This document shows, one piece after another, positions 1 to 9,548 of a stretch of DNA of 25,474 nucleotides. The notes under the pieces are model-generated. The model worked only from the letters and a program-made list of their open reading frames with translations, searched no databases and was not told the origin of the DNA. A program made the translations under genes and the position numbers. The DNA lies in assembly GCA_000695325.1 (NCBI GenBank), contig AVPN01000588.1:12543-38016 (forward strand), given 5' to 3'. Origin of the DNA: Pleurobrachia bachei. Taxonomy: Eukaryota; Ctenophora; Tentaculata; Cydippida; Pleurobrachiidae. Position 1 is the stretch's first letter. Each line of letters starts with the position of its first letter.

Positions 1-173
1 GCCCCCCCCCCCCACACACACACAGTTCTCTCTCCTTTTGTCTGTTGGATATTATTATATTCTGTAGAACTAGAACTCTATGTGATATATCAGGTTCATA
101 AATATCATCCCTCTTGACTTGTTCATGTTCTAAACATTATACGAACAAATAACACCCTCTTGTTATTTTCTAG

Positions 174-2209
174 GTCCTTTCAATTTTGGAGAAAAAGGAA
201 GACCTCGATTTCATCTTGGTGGACACACCAGGCCAGATAGAAGTGTTCACGTGGAGCGCCAGTGGTACTATCATCTCGGAGGCAATAGCACGAAGTTACC
301 CGTGACAATAACGTATGCACTACCTGTGACAGGCCACATGATTAGGGCAGTGGTTCATGTCTAACATGATGTATGCGTGTAGTATCATGTACAAAACACG
401 TCTCCCCCTCATTGTCGTTATGAACAAGGTAGGATAGAGAGAGAGATCCTTTGTTCATGTTTGCACTTCTCTAACTGATGAGGGTAGTACAACATTTTAC
501 CGACAAGTGAGCTGTTACAAGGTGTTGATACTCCTTATTCTTCTCTTCTCCTTATTCACTAATTGATAATTATTACTAATTATTCACTAATTCCATGCTC
601 TCCTATGCCCAGATAGATGTTGTTGATAACAAGTTTGCTGTGGATTGGATGGCGGACTTTGAGACATTCCAAGAGGCCCTTGATGCACATCCCTCCTACT
701 CGAGTAATCTTTCTCGGTCGATGAGCCTCGTTTTGGACGAGTTTTACCAGGTATTCACTTCCTGTCCCCTGTCCCAATTGACTTGCATGGGTGATACGAC
801 CCTCGAAGTGTGCGGGAGGGAGATAGAAAGAGAGAGAGAGAGATAGGTAGACAGAGGGAGAGCGATAGATATACAGATAGTGGTCACTTATCCCGTCATG
901 TTATTATAGTTGGTCCCATCCGTTGTTGGGGATATAGCTATGATAACAAGATCACAAGTTTCATGCAGTGGTAATCTCCTGATTAAATAAATGAATAAGA
1001 GAATCTCGGTGATTCTCTTATTCATTTATTCATCTCATTCTCTCTCTCCTCTCTCCTACCCTCTCTCCTACCCTCTCTTCGTCACCTTTTACATTTCACA
1101 TGTAATCTTTTATCTATGACCTGCCCCGTTTGTGTGTTCCATGATAATCGGTATACGGTACAAAACTCATTTCGGTCAATTCGGGTAACATGAACCGGTA
1201 TATTTCCCGCTCCTTGTTCCTTCTTTCTCCTCCTACATTCCCCCTCCAATATATTAATTTTTGTCGCCCCTTGTCTACACCATCATGTCTTTCACCCCTC
1301 TCCAGTTCCACACACCATCTCCCTTGGTTACCCTTCTTAACCCTCCAATCCCCTTCCTTTTCTGCCTAGATAGTAGATACTCAGTATACTCATCCTTTCT
1401 ACCTAGGCTAGACTCTCTACCTCTCACTGACTACCCTCACCTCCCTCTCAGGACCTCCGCTCAGTTGGGATATCAGCAGTCACAGGTAATGGATGTACTT
1501 CATTCTTCTCCGCTGTGAGTGGTGCAGTGAAGGAGTATTATGATGAGTACCTGCCCTATGACCTCCTTGACTCTAGTCGTTAGTCCTGTGCCTTTGTCCC
1601 TCTTTACCTGGAACAGATGAAAAAGTTAAAGGTACGCTTAATTATTATTTATTTATTTATTTATTTTTTAATGGGTTTTGTAGCTCTACGTGGTAACCTT
1701 TATTACCCCATCGGCTCAGCCAACTTCAATAAATCGATAATGGGGTATTTTTCTAGCTGCCAGTATCCCCTCTCCCCCCGGGACTTTAGTTTTATTCGGA
1801 CTCCCTTGGGGTTGAAATTATATGGAATTATAAAAGTGATAAGTGATGGTTGTTTACATTGGAAGTTTCAGTTAGACAAGATCGCGACAAGATACGGCAA
1901 TTCATTCTGATTTCTGATCTCCGGTAGAAATAATATCTCGGGTGATAATTATATGGGATAAATATAATAGATGACTCGCCCTTCATGTTCTCAAGAAATT
2001 TACGCTGCAATGGGAAGAAGGAAGAGAGTGAGAGAGCGAAGCTCTCTCTCTCTCTCTTAGAGAGAGAAATATCATCTAGATAGGAGAGGTCTACATGTAC
2101 TGCGTCACAATGCCGGTTTCGACAAGGCGGTGTTCGGACCTCCCATAAAGAGGTTTTGCCAAAGTAGAACTCCTTCTTCTAGTGTATTATTCATCTACCC
2201 CTCATTCTT

Positions 2210-2257
<48 letters not shown>

Positions 2258-2653
2258 CTTTACCGCGTCCACTGCACGGCTTCCTCTCATCAGGTTGATA
2301 GAGGTGAGGAGGTACCCCTCAGATCCCAGGACAACGAGTACTCATCCAACCTACCACCCTCCTTTTCCAACTACGAAGATCCTGAGGGGTCAGATGAGGG
2401 CGATGTAGAGGTAATATTTAGGAAGATATTTTGTGAAGTGGTAAACTCTATTATATCAAGACTTAACTATAAGTCTCTCTCTGTTCCTCACTCTTTCTAT
2501 CTCTTTCCTGTGTTGTGGTTGTCGTCAACTGAACAATTGACCTAATCGTTCCAGCAGCAGCACTGTTTATATCCCACCCTCTCTTCTCAGGATGTACAGT
2601 ACGAAGATAGTTCCATGGCAGAAGCATCATTCGACCGCTTCAGACTCACCTGA
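174..2653 (+). CDS. GPN1: GPN-loop GTPase 1 (GPN1/XAB1), 3' part of gene, five exons
   Basis: GPN1 is a cytoplasmic GTPase needed to assemble and import RNA polymerase II. Visible exons are 174-428, 613-750, 1452-1631, 2294-2410 and 2591-2653 (TGA), each with GT-AG borders and all phase 0. Upstream exons (P-loop, GPN motif) lie before the window; bases 1-173 are intron. Seen: the G3 stretch [17 protein letters not shown], the G4 motif VVMNK, then [19 protein letters not shown] and [15 protein letters not shown], the G5-like VGISAVTG, and an acidic C-terminus, as in animal GPN1. Two stretches do not read through: about 303-353 and about 1555-1606. Both keep the length and frame of the exon, and both become GPN1-like when complemented base by base (see findings). 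A further exon between 1632 and 2293 is possible; I could not find it. Family assignment is firm; whether the locus is functional as written is doubtful. Confidence 0.93.
986..1030. repeat. Perfect 20-bp inverted repeat (hairpin) in a GPN1 intron
   Basis: Bases 986-1005 are exactly the reverse complement of 1011-1030, separated by a 5-base loop (TCGGT). The arms are AT-rich in their outer part (AATAAATG) and contain AAGAGAATC near the loop. It lies in the intron 751-1451. No flanking target-site duplication is obvious. It could be the remnant of a foldback element or simply a DNA/RNA hairpin. Confidence 0.85.
2211..2254. repeat. (CT)n microsatellite in GPN1 intron
   Basis: An almost pure CT run sits inside the GPN1 intron 1632-2293, about 40 bases upstream of the acceptor used at 2294, where it may act as an extended polypyrimidine tract. 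The rest of this intron shows an AT-rich ATTT run (about 1641-1670) and a CT/GA foldback near 2030-2070. I see no recognisable exon in it. Confidence 0.85.
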
Positions 2654-3038
2654 CCGTGTCATATTTTAGTGTTTTATATTTTAATTTGAGTTTTTATTTA
2701 TTTATTGAACCTGTTTTTAACACCAGATAAAGACTTTGTTATAGTGTCTAGCCTGCCTTCTTATTCTCCTATTCGTGGTTGTAAAATACCCCAGAGAGTT
2801 AATAGCCGATGGTTTTCTCAAGCCTTGTTCTTGCCCCACAAAACAGCCGTTCTCCCCAGCGGTTGTCCCTTGTTTCGTTCAAACCCCTTTTTCTCACCGT
2901 CTAAGGGCGAGTCGCGAGACAAGGCACCCTCCCCCGACTGACTGCCTAACTCTTACTAACAGATCTCAAACATTCCTGTATAGTTAGCACACAAGAGTTC
3001 ATGTGAGAGTGGTATGCGAGTGGGCTGGCGAGACCAAC

Positions 3039-3965
3039 ATGCTAAGTGAGATAGAGAAAAACGGAATCCGCAGTCTCCTTGAGCAGTTATCACGCGAAGA
3101 TCTCATCTCCCTCACCGATACCGTCACTAACCGGGCAGTCCAGGTTGAAAATTGTAAGGATGCGATTGAAGCCATCCTGAGTTTTACCCACAGCGTCAAA
3201 ATCTTGCTGAGGCGGAAGAAGGTGCGAAGGGAGCATGTGTTTCAGTACCTGGCGGCCAATCAGGTGTTCGTCCCCTCAACCGCAGACAAGCAGCAGCTGA
3301 TAAAGAAAGTTATGGAGCTGTGGGAGCTGAAAGCGAAGGAGCTAAAGACGGATGTGGATCAGTATGGTGATGCGTCAGTGTCCTCAACATCTCACGGCTT
3401 CCAGGGTGGGGGTGGAGCAGTTACCTCAATAGAACCTGCATCCTCCACGACATCCCCGGGCAACTCACCCTCGCCCACCCTCTACACAGACAACTACGGA
3501 CAGAAGTACGCCCAGCAGTGGGCACCGTGGTTCTACGATCTGCTGAAGCAGTGCGGCCGGAACATGGTCACTCCCAGCCAGCCCCACGGAATGAGCGACT
3601 GGGGTGAGCACCACTTTTGGTCAGATGCCGTACTAAACATTCAGGTGACGACCCATAACGAGAACAGGGAGGAGGAGTATAAGGGAGCCATGGATGTGTC
3701 CAGGAGGTTGTTCAGTCTGGTGGTCCGAGAGTCCATCTACCTCCACCCCCACCTCGATCCCAACGGGATATCAGGCTCCAAGGAGGGGGACAAGGTGACT
3801 GTGGTGGCAAGTGGGACTGTCAACCGATACTCTAATTACGTGGGGTTGTTCCGGCAAGCGTTCAGTTTGGAACGAGATCCATCGTATAACAATAACTACC
3901 GGATAAGGTGCACTAATCTGGTGCTATGCAATACTGATTACCTACCTGCCCCTTACCAGACGTGA
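3039..3965 (+). CDS. C3orf38: C3orf38 homologue, intronless
   Basis: A single uninterrupted reading frame of 308 residues, close to the roughly 330 of the vertebrate protein. I chose the ATG at 3039 because the protein then begins MLSEIEKNGIRSLLEQL, which lines up with the family start; the open frame continues a little upstream without another ATG. Conserved family stretches are visible: RRKKVRREHVFQYLA (about residues 61-75), a linker rich in Ser, Thr, Gly and Pro, WFYDLL, DWGEHHFWSDAVLN, and the C-terminal part with RRLFSLVVRES and VVASGTVNR, the region predicted to be NTF2-like in this family. Function is poorly known; the human protein has been linked to apoptosis regulation. Two partial copies of its 3' end lie downstream. 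It starts 385 bp after the GPN1 stop, and that gap (2654-3038) shows only AT-rich DNA and no clear promoter element. Confidence 0.93.
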   Translation: MLSEIEKNGIRSLLEQLSREDLISLTDTVTNRAVQVENCKDAIEAILSFTHSVKILLRRKKVRREHVFQYLAANQVFVPSTADKQQLIKKVMELWELKAKELKTDVDQYGDASVSSTSHGFQGGGGAVTSIEPASSTTSPGNSPSPTLYTDNYGQKYAQQWAPWFYDLLKQCGRNMVTPSQPHGMSDWGEHHFWSDAVLNIQVTTHNENREEEYKGAMDVSRRLFSLVVRESIYLHPHLDPNGISGSKEGDKVTVVASGTVNRYSNYVGLFRQAFSLERDPSYNNNYRIRCTNLVLCNTDYLPAPYQT

Positions 3966-4630
3966 CGATCATCAGTAGGGGAGAGTTTTTAGACGTGTCT
4001 GTATCTTGTTTGTAGAGAGTGAAATGAGACTGTTTTTTACCGAAATAATATGAGACGAGAGAGATAGAGAAGAGAGATATAATTCCCATGCATAATTTTC
4101 CATGTGTATGATTATAATACTGTCAACTTTGGTGGCCACTGGCCCCTGCTTGTCACCAGTAGACTTGTGTTCACTATGCTAAGTATCTCGAGCATAGAAG
4201 TCTCTAATATTGTTGGTGCCCAATACTTGATATAATTAGTAGCATTGGGAATTATGCATGTGGATTGTAGTCACACTGTCATACGGAGAACCCCCATACC
4301 CCAGTGTAATGTAATATATTGCTCCCGTAACAGATATCTGTCACATATTGGTGTACACCCCCAGGTGAAAGAAACAAACTTACCCAAGTTATGGGATTCT
4401 AGCAACATCAACATAGTCAACTGACACACGTGCTTTATAACAGAGTATAATTGTCAGTATATTTTGCGTGTTGTTGGATCTCAGAACTCTGTTGTTTTTT
4501 CTTCACGGGGTCGTACTGCACAGAGAAAGAGAGGTTATGTTTTGTTCCAAAGCTCTAGAATCGTATCGGTTGCTGTAGTTTTGTTGAAAGATTAAGCCAC
4601 GGATATAATGTGGTGGGTGTTGGTGCCCCC

Positions 4631-4740
4631 TCCGTGTCGGGAGAGAGAGAGAGATAATGGGAGAGAGAGAAAGGGAGAGAAAGAGATAGAGAGAGAGAGA
4701 TAATGGGAGAGTGAGTGAGAGAGTGAGCTGTGAGAGAGAG
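4631..4740. repeat. GA-rich microsatellite with TAATGGGAGAGA units
   Basis: An interrupted GA array in the C3orf38 3' flank, with a minor unit of about 20 bases (GAGAGA plus TAATGGGA). Copy C (8011-8133) carries one extra unit, showing length change between copies. The related array of copy B is at 6369-6436. Confidence 0.8.
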
Positions 4741-5415
4741 AGTCCACCTCCGGGCCGGGCCCTCAGGTCCAACAGGATCAGGGCCCGGGGGATTTAACCC
4801 TGCTCTCGCATGGGACCTTCCGGCCCCATGTGGGAGTGGTGCGTGAAGAGATATAGAGAGAAAGAGAGAGGGAGAGTGAGAACATAATAATATGATCTGA
4901 CGACTTATAATGATGATAATTTCCCCCTGCGTGTGTGTTTTATTTTCTCCGTAAAGTTTTTACTTGTCATGATAAGATGCGTGTAGTGTGTGAGTTTGTT
5001 TTTGTCATGAAATGTTATAATTTATAACAAATCCAGCCATACCAATCATTGGTCATAGTGTACTGTGCTATAGTAATAGGGAGAGAGAGAGAAAGAGGAA
5101 GAAAGATGAAGAAAGAGAGGAAGGAGAAAGAGAGAGGGAAAGAGGGAAAGAGTGAGGGAGAGAGATAGGATTGCATTTTTTCAATAGCACATTGAGTCAC
5201 AACCCCGTCATAATACACGTCATACTCGTGTTACATACGGGCCTCCACAGCACACGAGCCCTTAGAGAAAGAGAGAGATGATTGGAAAGTATTTTATCAA
5301 AAATATCCCGTGTTTTCCTGTCTTTCTCCCCCAATCCCATACCCCTGTCCCCCAGATGTTGCCATTTATCTCAAAACAACAAACATATCTAACCTCTCCA
5401 TTTCTCTCTCTGTAG

Positions 5416-5524
5416 GCATGATCACATGCCCCAAACTCTAGGACCTGCATCTATTGCGGCGATAGCTCTTTCTGCTTACATATTTATAATAGCACTGGTG
5501 TTATTCATCAAGCGGCTCACTAAG
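5416..5524 (+). pseudogene. Orphan copy of the transmembrane exon of the Cys-rich gene
   Basis: Identical to exon 8807-8915, including the TAG acceptor and the GTAAAC donor. It encodes HDHMPQTLGPASIAA followed by a hydrophobic segment and IKRLTK. No cysteine-rich exons follow here, because copy A ends at 5580 and jumps back into C3orf38 sequence. It is either a dead exon or an alternative first coding exon that could splice to 9053; the donor phase would allow that. Confidence 0.75.
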
Positions 5525-5580
5525 GTAAACATAGTGGTAACCATGGTAATGGAATGAGTGGTAACCATAGTAACGACACG

Positions 5581-6392
5581 AACCGATACTCTAATTACGT
5601 GGGGTTGTTCCGGCAAGCGTTCAGTTTGGAGCGAGATCCATCGTATAACAATAACTACCGGATAAGGTGCACTAATCTGGTGCTATGCAATACTGATTAC
5701 CTACCTGCCCCTTACCAGACGTGACGATCATCAGTAGGGGAGTGTTTTTAGACGTGTATCTTGTTTGTAGAGGAGAAATGAGACTGTTTTTTACCGAAAT
5801 AATATGAGACGAGGGAGAGAGAGAAGAGATATATAATTCCCGTGCATAATTCCCCATGTGTATGATTATAATACTGTCAACTTTGGTGGTCCCTGCTTGC
5901 CAAGCACCATCCACTAGTAGACCTGTGTTCACTATGCTAAGTATCTCGACATAATATTGTTGGTGCCCAATTTATATAATTAGTATAGCATTGGGAATTA
6001 TGCATGTGGATTGTAGTCACACACTGTCATACGGAGAGCCCCCATAACCAGTGTAATGTAATATATTGCTCCCGTAACAGATATCTGTCACATTGGTGTA
6101 CACCCCCAGCTGTGAAAGAAACACACTTGTGTTATGGGATTCTAGCAACATCGCCAAATTCAACTGACAATTAACAGAGTATAATTTTCAGTAGTTTGCA
6201 TGCTGCTGAATCCCAGAGCTCTGTGTTTTTCTTCATTGGGCCGTACTGCACAGAGAAAGAGGTTATGTTTTGTTCCAAAGCTCTAGAATCGTATCGGTTG
6301 CTGTAGTTTTGTTGAAAGATTAAGCCACGGATATAATGTGGTGGGTGTTGGTGCCCCCTCCGTGTCGGGAGAGAGAGAGAGAGAGATAATGG

Positions 6393-6436
<44 letters not shown>

Positions 6437-6822
6437 ACCCACCTCTGCGCCGGGTCCTCAGATCCAACAGGATCTGGGCTCGGGGGATTTAACCCTGCTG
6501 ACTGCTCCCGCATGGGACCTTACGGCCCCATATGGGAGTGGCGGGTGTAGTGGATAGAGAGGGAGAGTGAGAACATAATATGATCTGACGAGCTTATAAT
6601 GATGATAATTTCCCCCTGCGTGTGTGTTTTATTTTCTCCGTAAAGTTTTTACTTGTCATGATAAGATGCGTGTAGTGTGTGAGTTTGTTTTTGTCATGAA
6701 ATGTTATAATTTATAACAAATCCAGCCATACCAATCATTGGCCATAGTGTACTGTGCTATAGTAATATAGGGAGAGGGAGAGAGAGAAAGAGGAATGAGA
6801 GAGAGAGAGAGAGGGAGAGAGA

Positions 6823-6863
<41 letters not shown>
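5581..6863. repeat. Segmental repeat, copy B (diverged middle copy)
   Basis: This corresponds to about 3822-5110 of copy A: the last 144 bp of C3orf38 (frame intact to the TGA at 5722-5724) plus its 3' flank. Unlike A and C it is clearly diverged, with many substitutions and short indels by eye. It ends in a long GA run (about 6806-6863) that joins directly to copy C in mid-codon of C3orf38. Its version of the segment that is complemented in copy C is normal (near 6258-6310), which shows the ancestral state. Confidence 0.9.
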
Positions 6864-6866
<3 letters not shown>

Positions 6867-7336
6867 ACGGACAGAAGTACGCCCAACAGTGGGCACCATG
6901 GTTCTACGATCTGCTGAAGCAGTGCGGCCGGAACATGGTCACACCCAGTCAGCCCCACGGAATGAGCGATTGGGGTGAGCACCATTTTTGGTCAGATGCC
7001 GTGCTGAACATTCAGGTGACGACCCATAACGAGAACAGGGAGGAGGAGTATAAGGGAGCCATGGATGTGTCCAGGAGGTTGTTCAGTCTGGTGGTCCGAG
7101 AGTCCATCTACCTTCACCCCCACCTCGATCCCAACGGGATATCAGGCTCCAAGGAGGGGGACAAGGTGACTGTGGTGGCAAGTGGGACTGTCAACCGATA
7201 CTCTAATTACGTGGGGTTGTTCCGGCAAGCGTTCAGTTTGGAACGAGATCCATCGTATAACAATAACTACCGGATTAGGTGCACTAATCTGGTTCTATGC
7301 AACACTGATTACCTACCTGCCCCTTACCAGACGTGA
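6864..7336 (+). pseudogene. Partial C3orf38 copy (C-terminal half)
   Basis: Encodes the last 156 residues of C3orf38 in an open frame, from YGQKYAQQW to the same stop codon, with no own start region: it emerges directly from the GA microsatellite. Nucleotide differences from 3493-3965 are about a dozen and mostly silent (for example GACT to GATT, CTC to CTT). That suggests the sequence was under coding constraint, as an allele would be, before it was placed here. Confidence 0.85.
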
Positions 7337-8971
7337 CGATCATCAGTAGGGGAGAGTTTTTAGACGTGTCTGTATCTTGTTTGTAGAGAGTGAAATGAGA
7401 CTGTTTTTTACCGAAATAATATGAGACGAGAGAGATAGAGAAGAGAGATATAATTCCCATGCATAATTTTCCATGTGTATGATTATAATACTGTCAACTT
7501 TGGTGGCCACTGGCCCCTGCTTGTCACCAGTAGACTTGTGTTCACTATGCTAAGTATCTCGAGCATAGAAGTCTCTAATATTGTTGGTGCCCAATACTTG
7601 ATATAATTAGTAGCATTGGGAATTATGCATGTGGATTGTAGTCACACTGTCATACGGAGAACCCCCATACCCCAGTGTAATGTAATATATTGCTCCCGTA
7701 ACAGATATCTGTCACATATTGGTGTACACCCCCAGGTGAAAGAAACAAACTTACCCAAGTTATGGGATTCTAGCAACATCAACATAGTCAACTGACACAC
7801 GTGCTTTATAACAGAGTATAATTGTCAGTATATTTTGCGTGTTGTTGGATCTCAGAACTCTGTTGTTTTTTCTTCACGGGGTCGTACTGCACAGAGAAAG
7901 TCTCCAATACAAAACAAGGTTTCGAGATCTTAGCATAGCCAACGACATCATTTGTTGAAAGATTAAGCCACGGATATAATGTGGTGGGTGTTGGTGCCCC
8001 CTCCGTGTCGGGAGAGAGAGAGAGATAATGGGAGAGAGAGAGAGATAATGGGAGAGAGAGAAAGGGAGAGAAAGAGATAGAGAGAGAGAGATAATGGGAG
8101 AGTGAGTGAGAGAGTGAGCTGTGAGAGAGAGAGTCCACCTCCGGGCCGGGCCCTCAGGTCCAACAGGATCAGGGCCCGGGGGATTTAACCCTGCTCTCGC
8201 ATGGGACCTTCCGGCCCCATGTGGGAGTGGTGCGTGAAGAGATATAGAGAGAAAGAGAGAGGGAGAGTGAGAACATAATAATATGATCTGACGACTTATA
8301 ATGATGATAATTTCCCCCTGCGTGTGTGTTTTATTTTCTCCGTAAAGTTTTTACTTGTCATGATAAGATGCGTGTAGTGTGTGAGTTTGTTTTTGTCATG
8401 AAATGTTATAATTTATAACAAATCCAGCCATACCAATCATTGGTCATAGTGTACTGTGCTATAGTAATAGGGAGAGAGAGAGAAAGAGGAAGAAAGATGA
8501 AGAAAGAGAGGAAGGAGAAAGAGAGAGGGAAAGAGGGAAAGAGTGAGGGAGAGAGATAGGATTGCATTTTTTCAATAGCACATTGAGTCACAACCCCGTC
8601 ATAATACACGTCATACTCGTGTTACATACGGGCCTCCACAGCACACGAGCCCTTAGAGAAAGAGAGAGATGATTGGAAAGTATTTTATCAAAAATATCCC
8701 GTGTTTTCCTGTCTTTCTCCCCCAATCCCATACCCCTGTCCCCCAGATGTTGCCATTTATCTCAAAACAACAAACATATCTAACCTCTCCATTTCTCTCT
8801 CTGTAGGCATGATCACATGCCCCAAACTCTAGGACCTGCATCTATTGCGGCGATAGCTCTTTCTGCTTACATATTTATAATAGCACTGGTGTTATTCATC
8901 AAGCGGCTCACTAAGGTAAACATAGTGGTAACCATGGTAATGGAATGAGTGGTAACCATAGTAACGACACG
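6864..8971. repeat. Segmental repeat, copy C
   Basis: Second near-identical copy of 3493-5580. It runs on into unique sequence at 8972, so the Cys-rich gene is complete only here. It contains the block 7901-7950, which is the unreversed complement of 4530-4579, and one additional GA-array unit near 8020-8050. Confidence 0.93.
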
Positions 8972-9548
8972 TTTGGTAACCATGGTAACGACACGTTTAG
9001 TAACCATGGTAACGTCATTATTGGTGATATGATCTTTCTCTCTTTCTCTCAGAACGATTGTTGCGACAAAGGTTGTGGTAACTGTTGTTGTGCTACTGGT
9101 TATCACCCGATAGATAGCTGTCTACTTTGCCTTGCTGAGAGTTGTGACTGTAGGTGCCCCACCACACAGTCTTGTGCCGATACAGTTTGCCCCACTCACG
9201 CCCAGGTAACATATTATATAGGCAGTATATTTACTATTTAGTGTCTGTAAAATATGCTGATATGAGAATTATATGCTATGTAAATCTTGAGAATTGAGAT
9301 AATGAGAAGATCAGGTACCTTGGACTTTGGATCAACAAATGACAGGGATGCTAAACTGTCCTTCAAACACGATTCCCATCCACCCCCACCTTGTAACCAT
9401 AGACAACCTTTCCCAGACCCATAGCTCATCACCCAGTTTCCCTCTCCAGTGTAACGAGTGCTGTGTTGCCTGTCTTCCTGATACTGCCTGTGACGGAGAC
9501 GTGACCTGTTGCTGCTTTGAAATCAGACTCGCAGGAGCTGCAACATGA
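8807..9548 (+). CDS. Small cysteine-rich single-pass membrane protein, unknown family
   Basis: I do not recognise this gene. Three exons are consistent in phase and have clean GT-AG borders: 8807-8915, 9053-9205 and 9450-9548. From the ATG at 8817 the product is about 116 residues: a short N-terminus, one hydrophobic helix (about residues 8-28, ending in IKRLTK), then about 83 residues holding 21 cysteines, with pairs and triplets (CC, CCC) and motifs such as KGCGNCCCATG and CLAESCDCRCP. The basic residues after the helix suggest that the cysteine-rich part is cytosolic, where it could be palmitoylated or bind metal; this is inference. An upstream exon cannot be excluded, because an acceptor precedes 8807. 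The stop codon overlaps the ATG of TMEM231. The first intron holds GTAACC palindromes. Confidence 0.6.
8928..9013. promoter_or_regulatory. Cluster of X-box-like palindromes, 24-bp tandem spacing
   Basis: Four copies of GTAACCATNGTAAC-like palindromes lie at 8928-8941, 8952-8965, 8976-8989 and 9000-9013, evenly spaced by 24 bp. Those at 8976 and 9000 fit the RFX X-box consensus (GTNRCC, 0-3 bases, RGYAAC) exactly. They sit in the intron of the Cys-rich gene, about 550 bp upstream of the ATG of TMEM231, a ciliary gene. A role as enhancer is inference; a neutral minisatellite is the alternative. Confidence 0.5.

Larger units (their letters stand above)
3493..5580. repeat. Segmental repeat, copy A (C3orf38 3' half, 3' flank, exon of Cys-rich gene)
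   Basis: This block recurs at 6864-8971 (copy C), offset 3371 bp at the start and 3391 bp at the end; the extra 20 bp is one more microsatellite unit. It carries the last 473 bp of C3orf38, about 1.4 kb of non-coding flank with GA microsatellites, and an exact copy (5416-5524) of the transmembrane exon of the Cys-rich gene. Differences from copy C cluster in the coding part; the flank is almost identical apart from one 50-bp block (7901-7950). It stops inside the GTAACC repeat tract, where copy B begins. Confidence 0.93.

Noticed and set aside
303-353. Intron or pseudogene decay in GPN1
   Set aside because: Frame and spacing are exact on both sides, there is no usable splice pair, and the in-place complement restores the family motif, which random decay would not leave.
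986-1030. CRISPR repeat or transposon terminal repeat
   Set aside because: Only one hairpin, with no array, transposase or target-site duplication, in a eukaryotic intron.
2091-2160. Possible extra GPN1 exon (reading [15 protein letters not shown])
   Set aside because: No convincing acceptor or donor, and no match to GPN1 that I can recognise, directly or after complementing.
7901-7950. Simple inversion of 50 bp
   Set aside because: The block matches the paralogue only as an unreversed complement; its reverse complement read against 4530-4579 does not align.
4503-8163. Open frames rich in Ser and Leu across the GA/CT arrays
   Set aside because: They are translations of microsatellites (SLSLSLSL) with no conserved content.
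8867-9106. Minus-strand frame rich in Val, Thr and Met over the GTAACC array
   Set aside because: It is a translation of the tandem palindrome, lying in an intron of the plus-strand gene.
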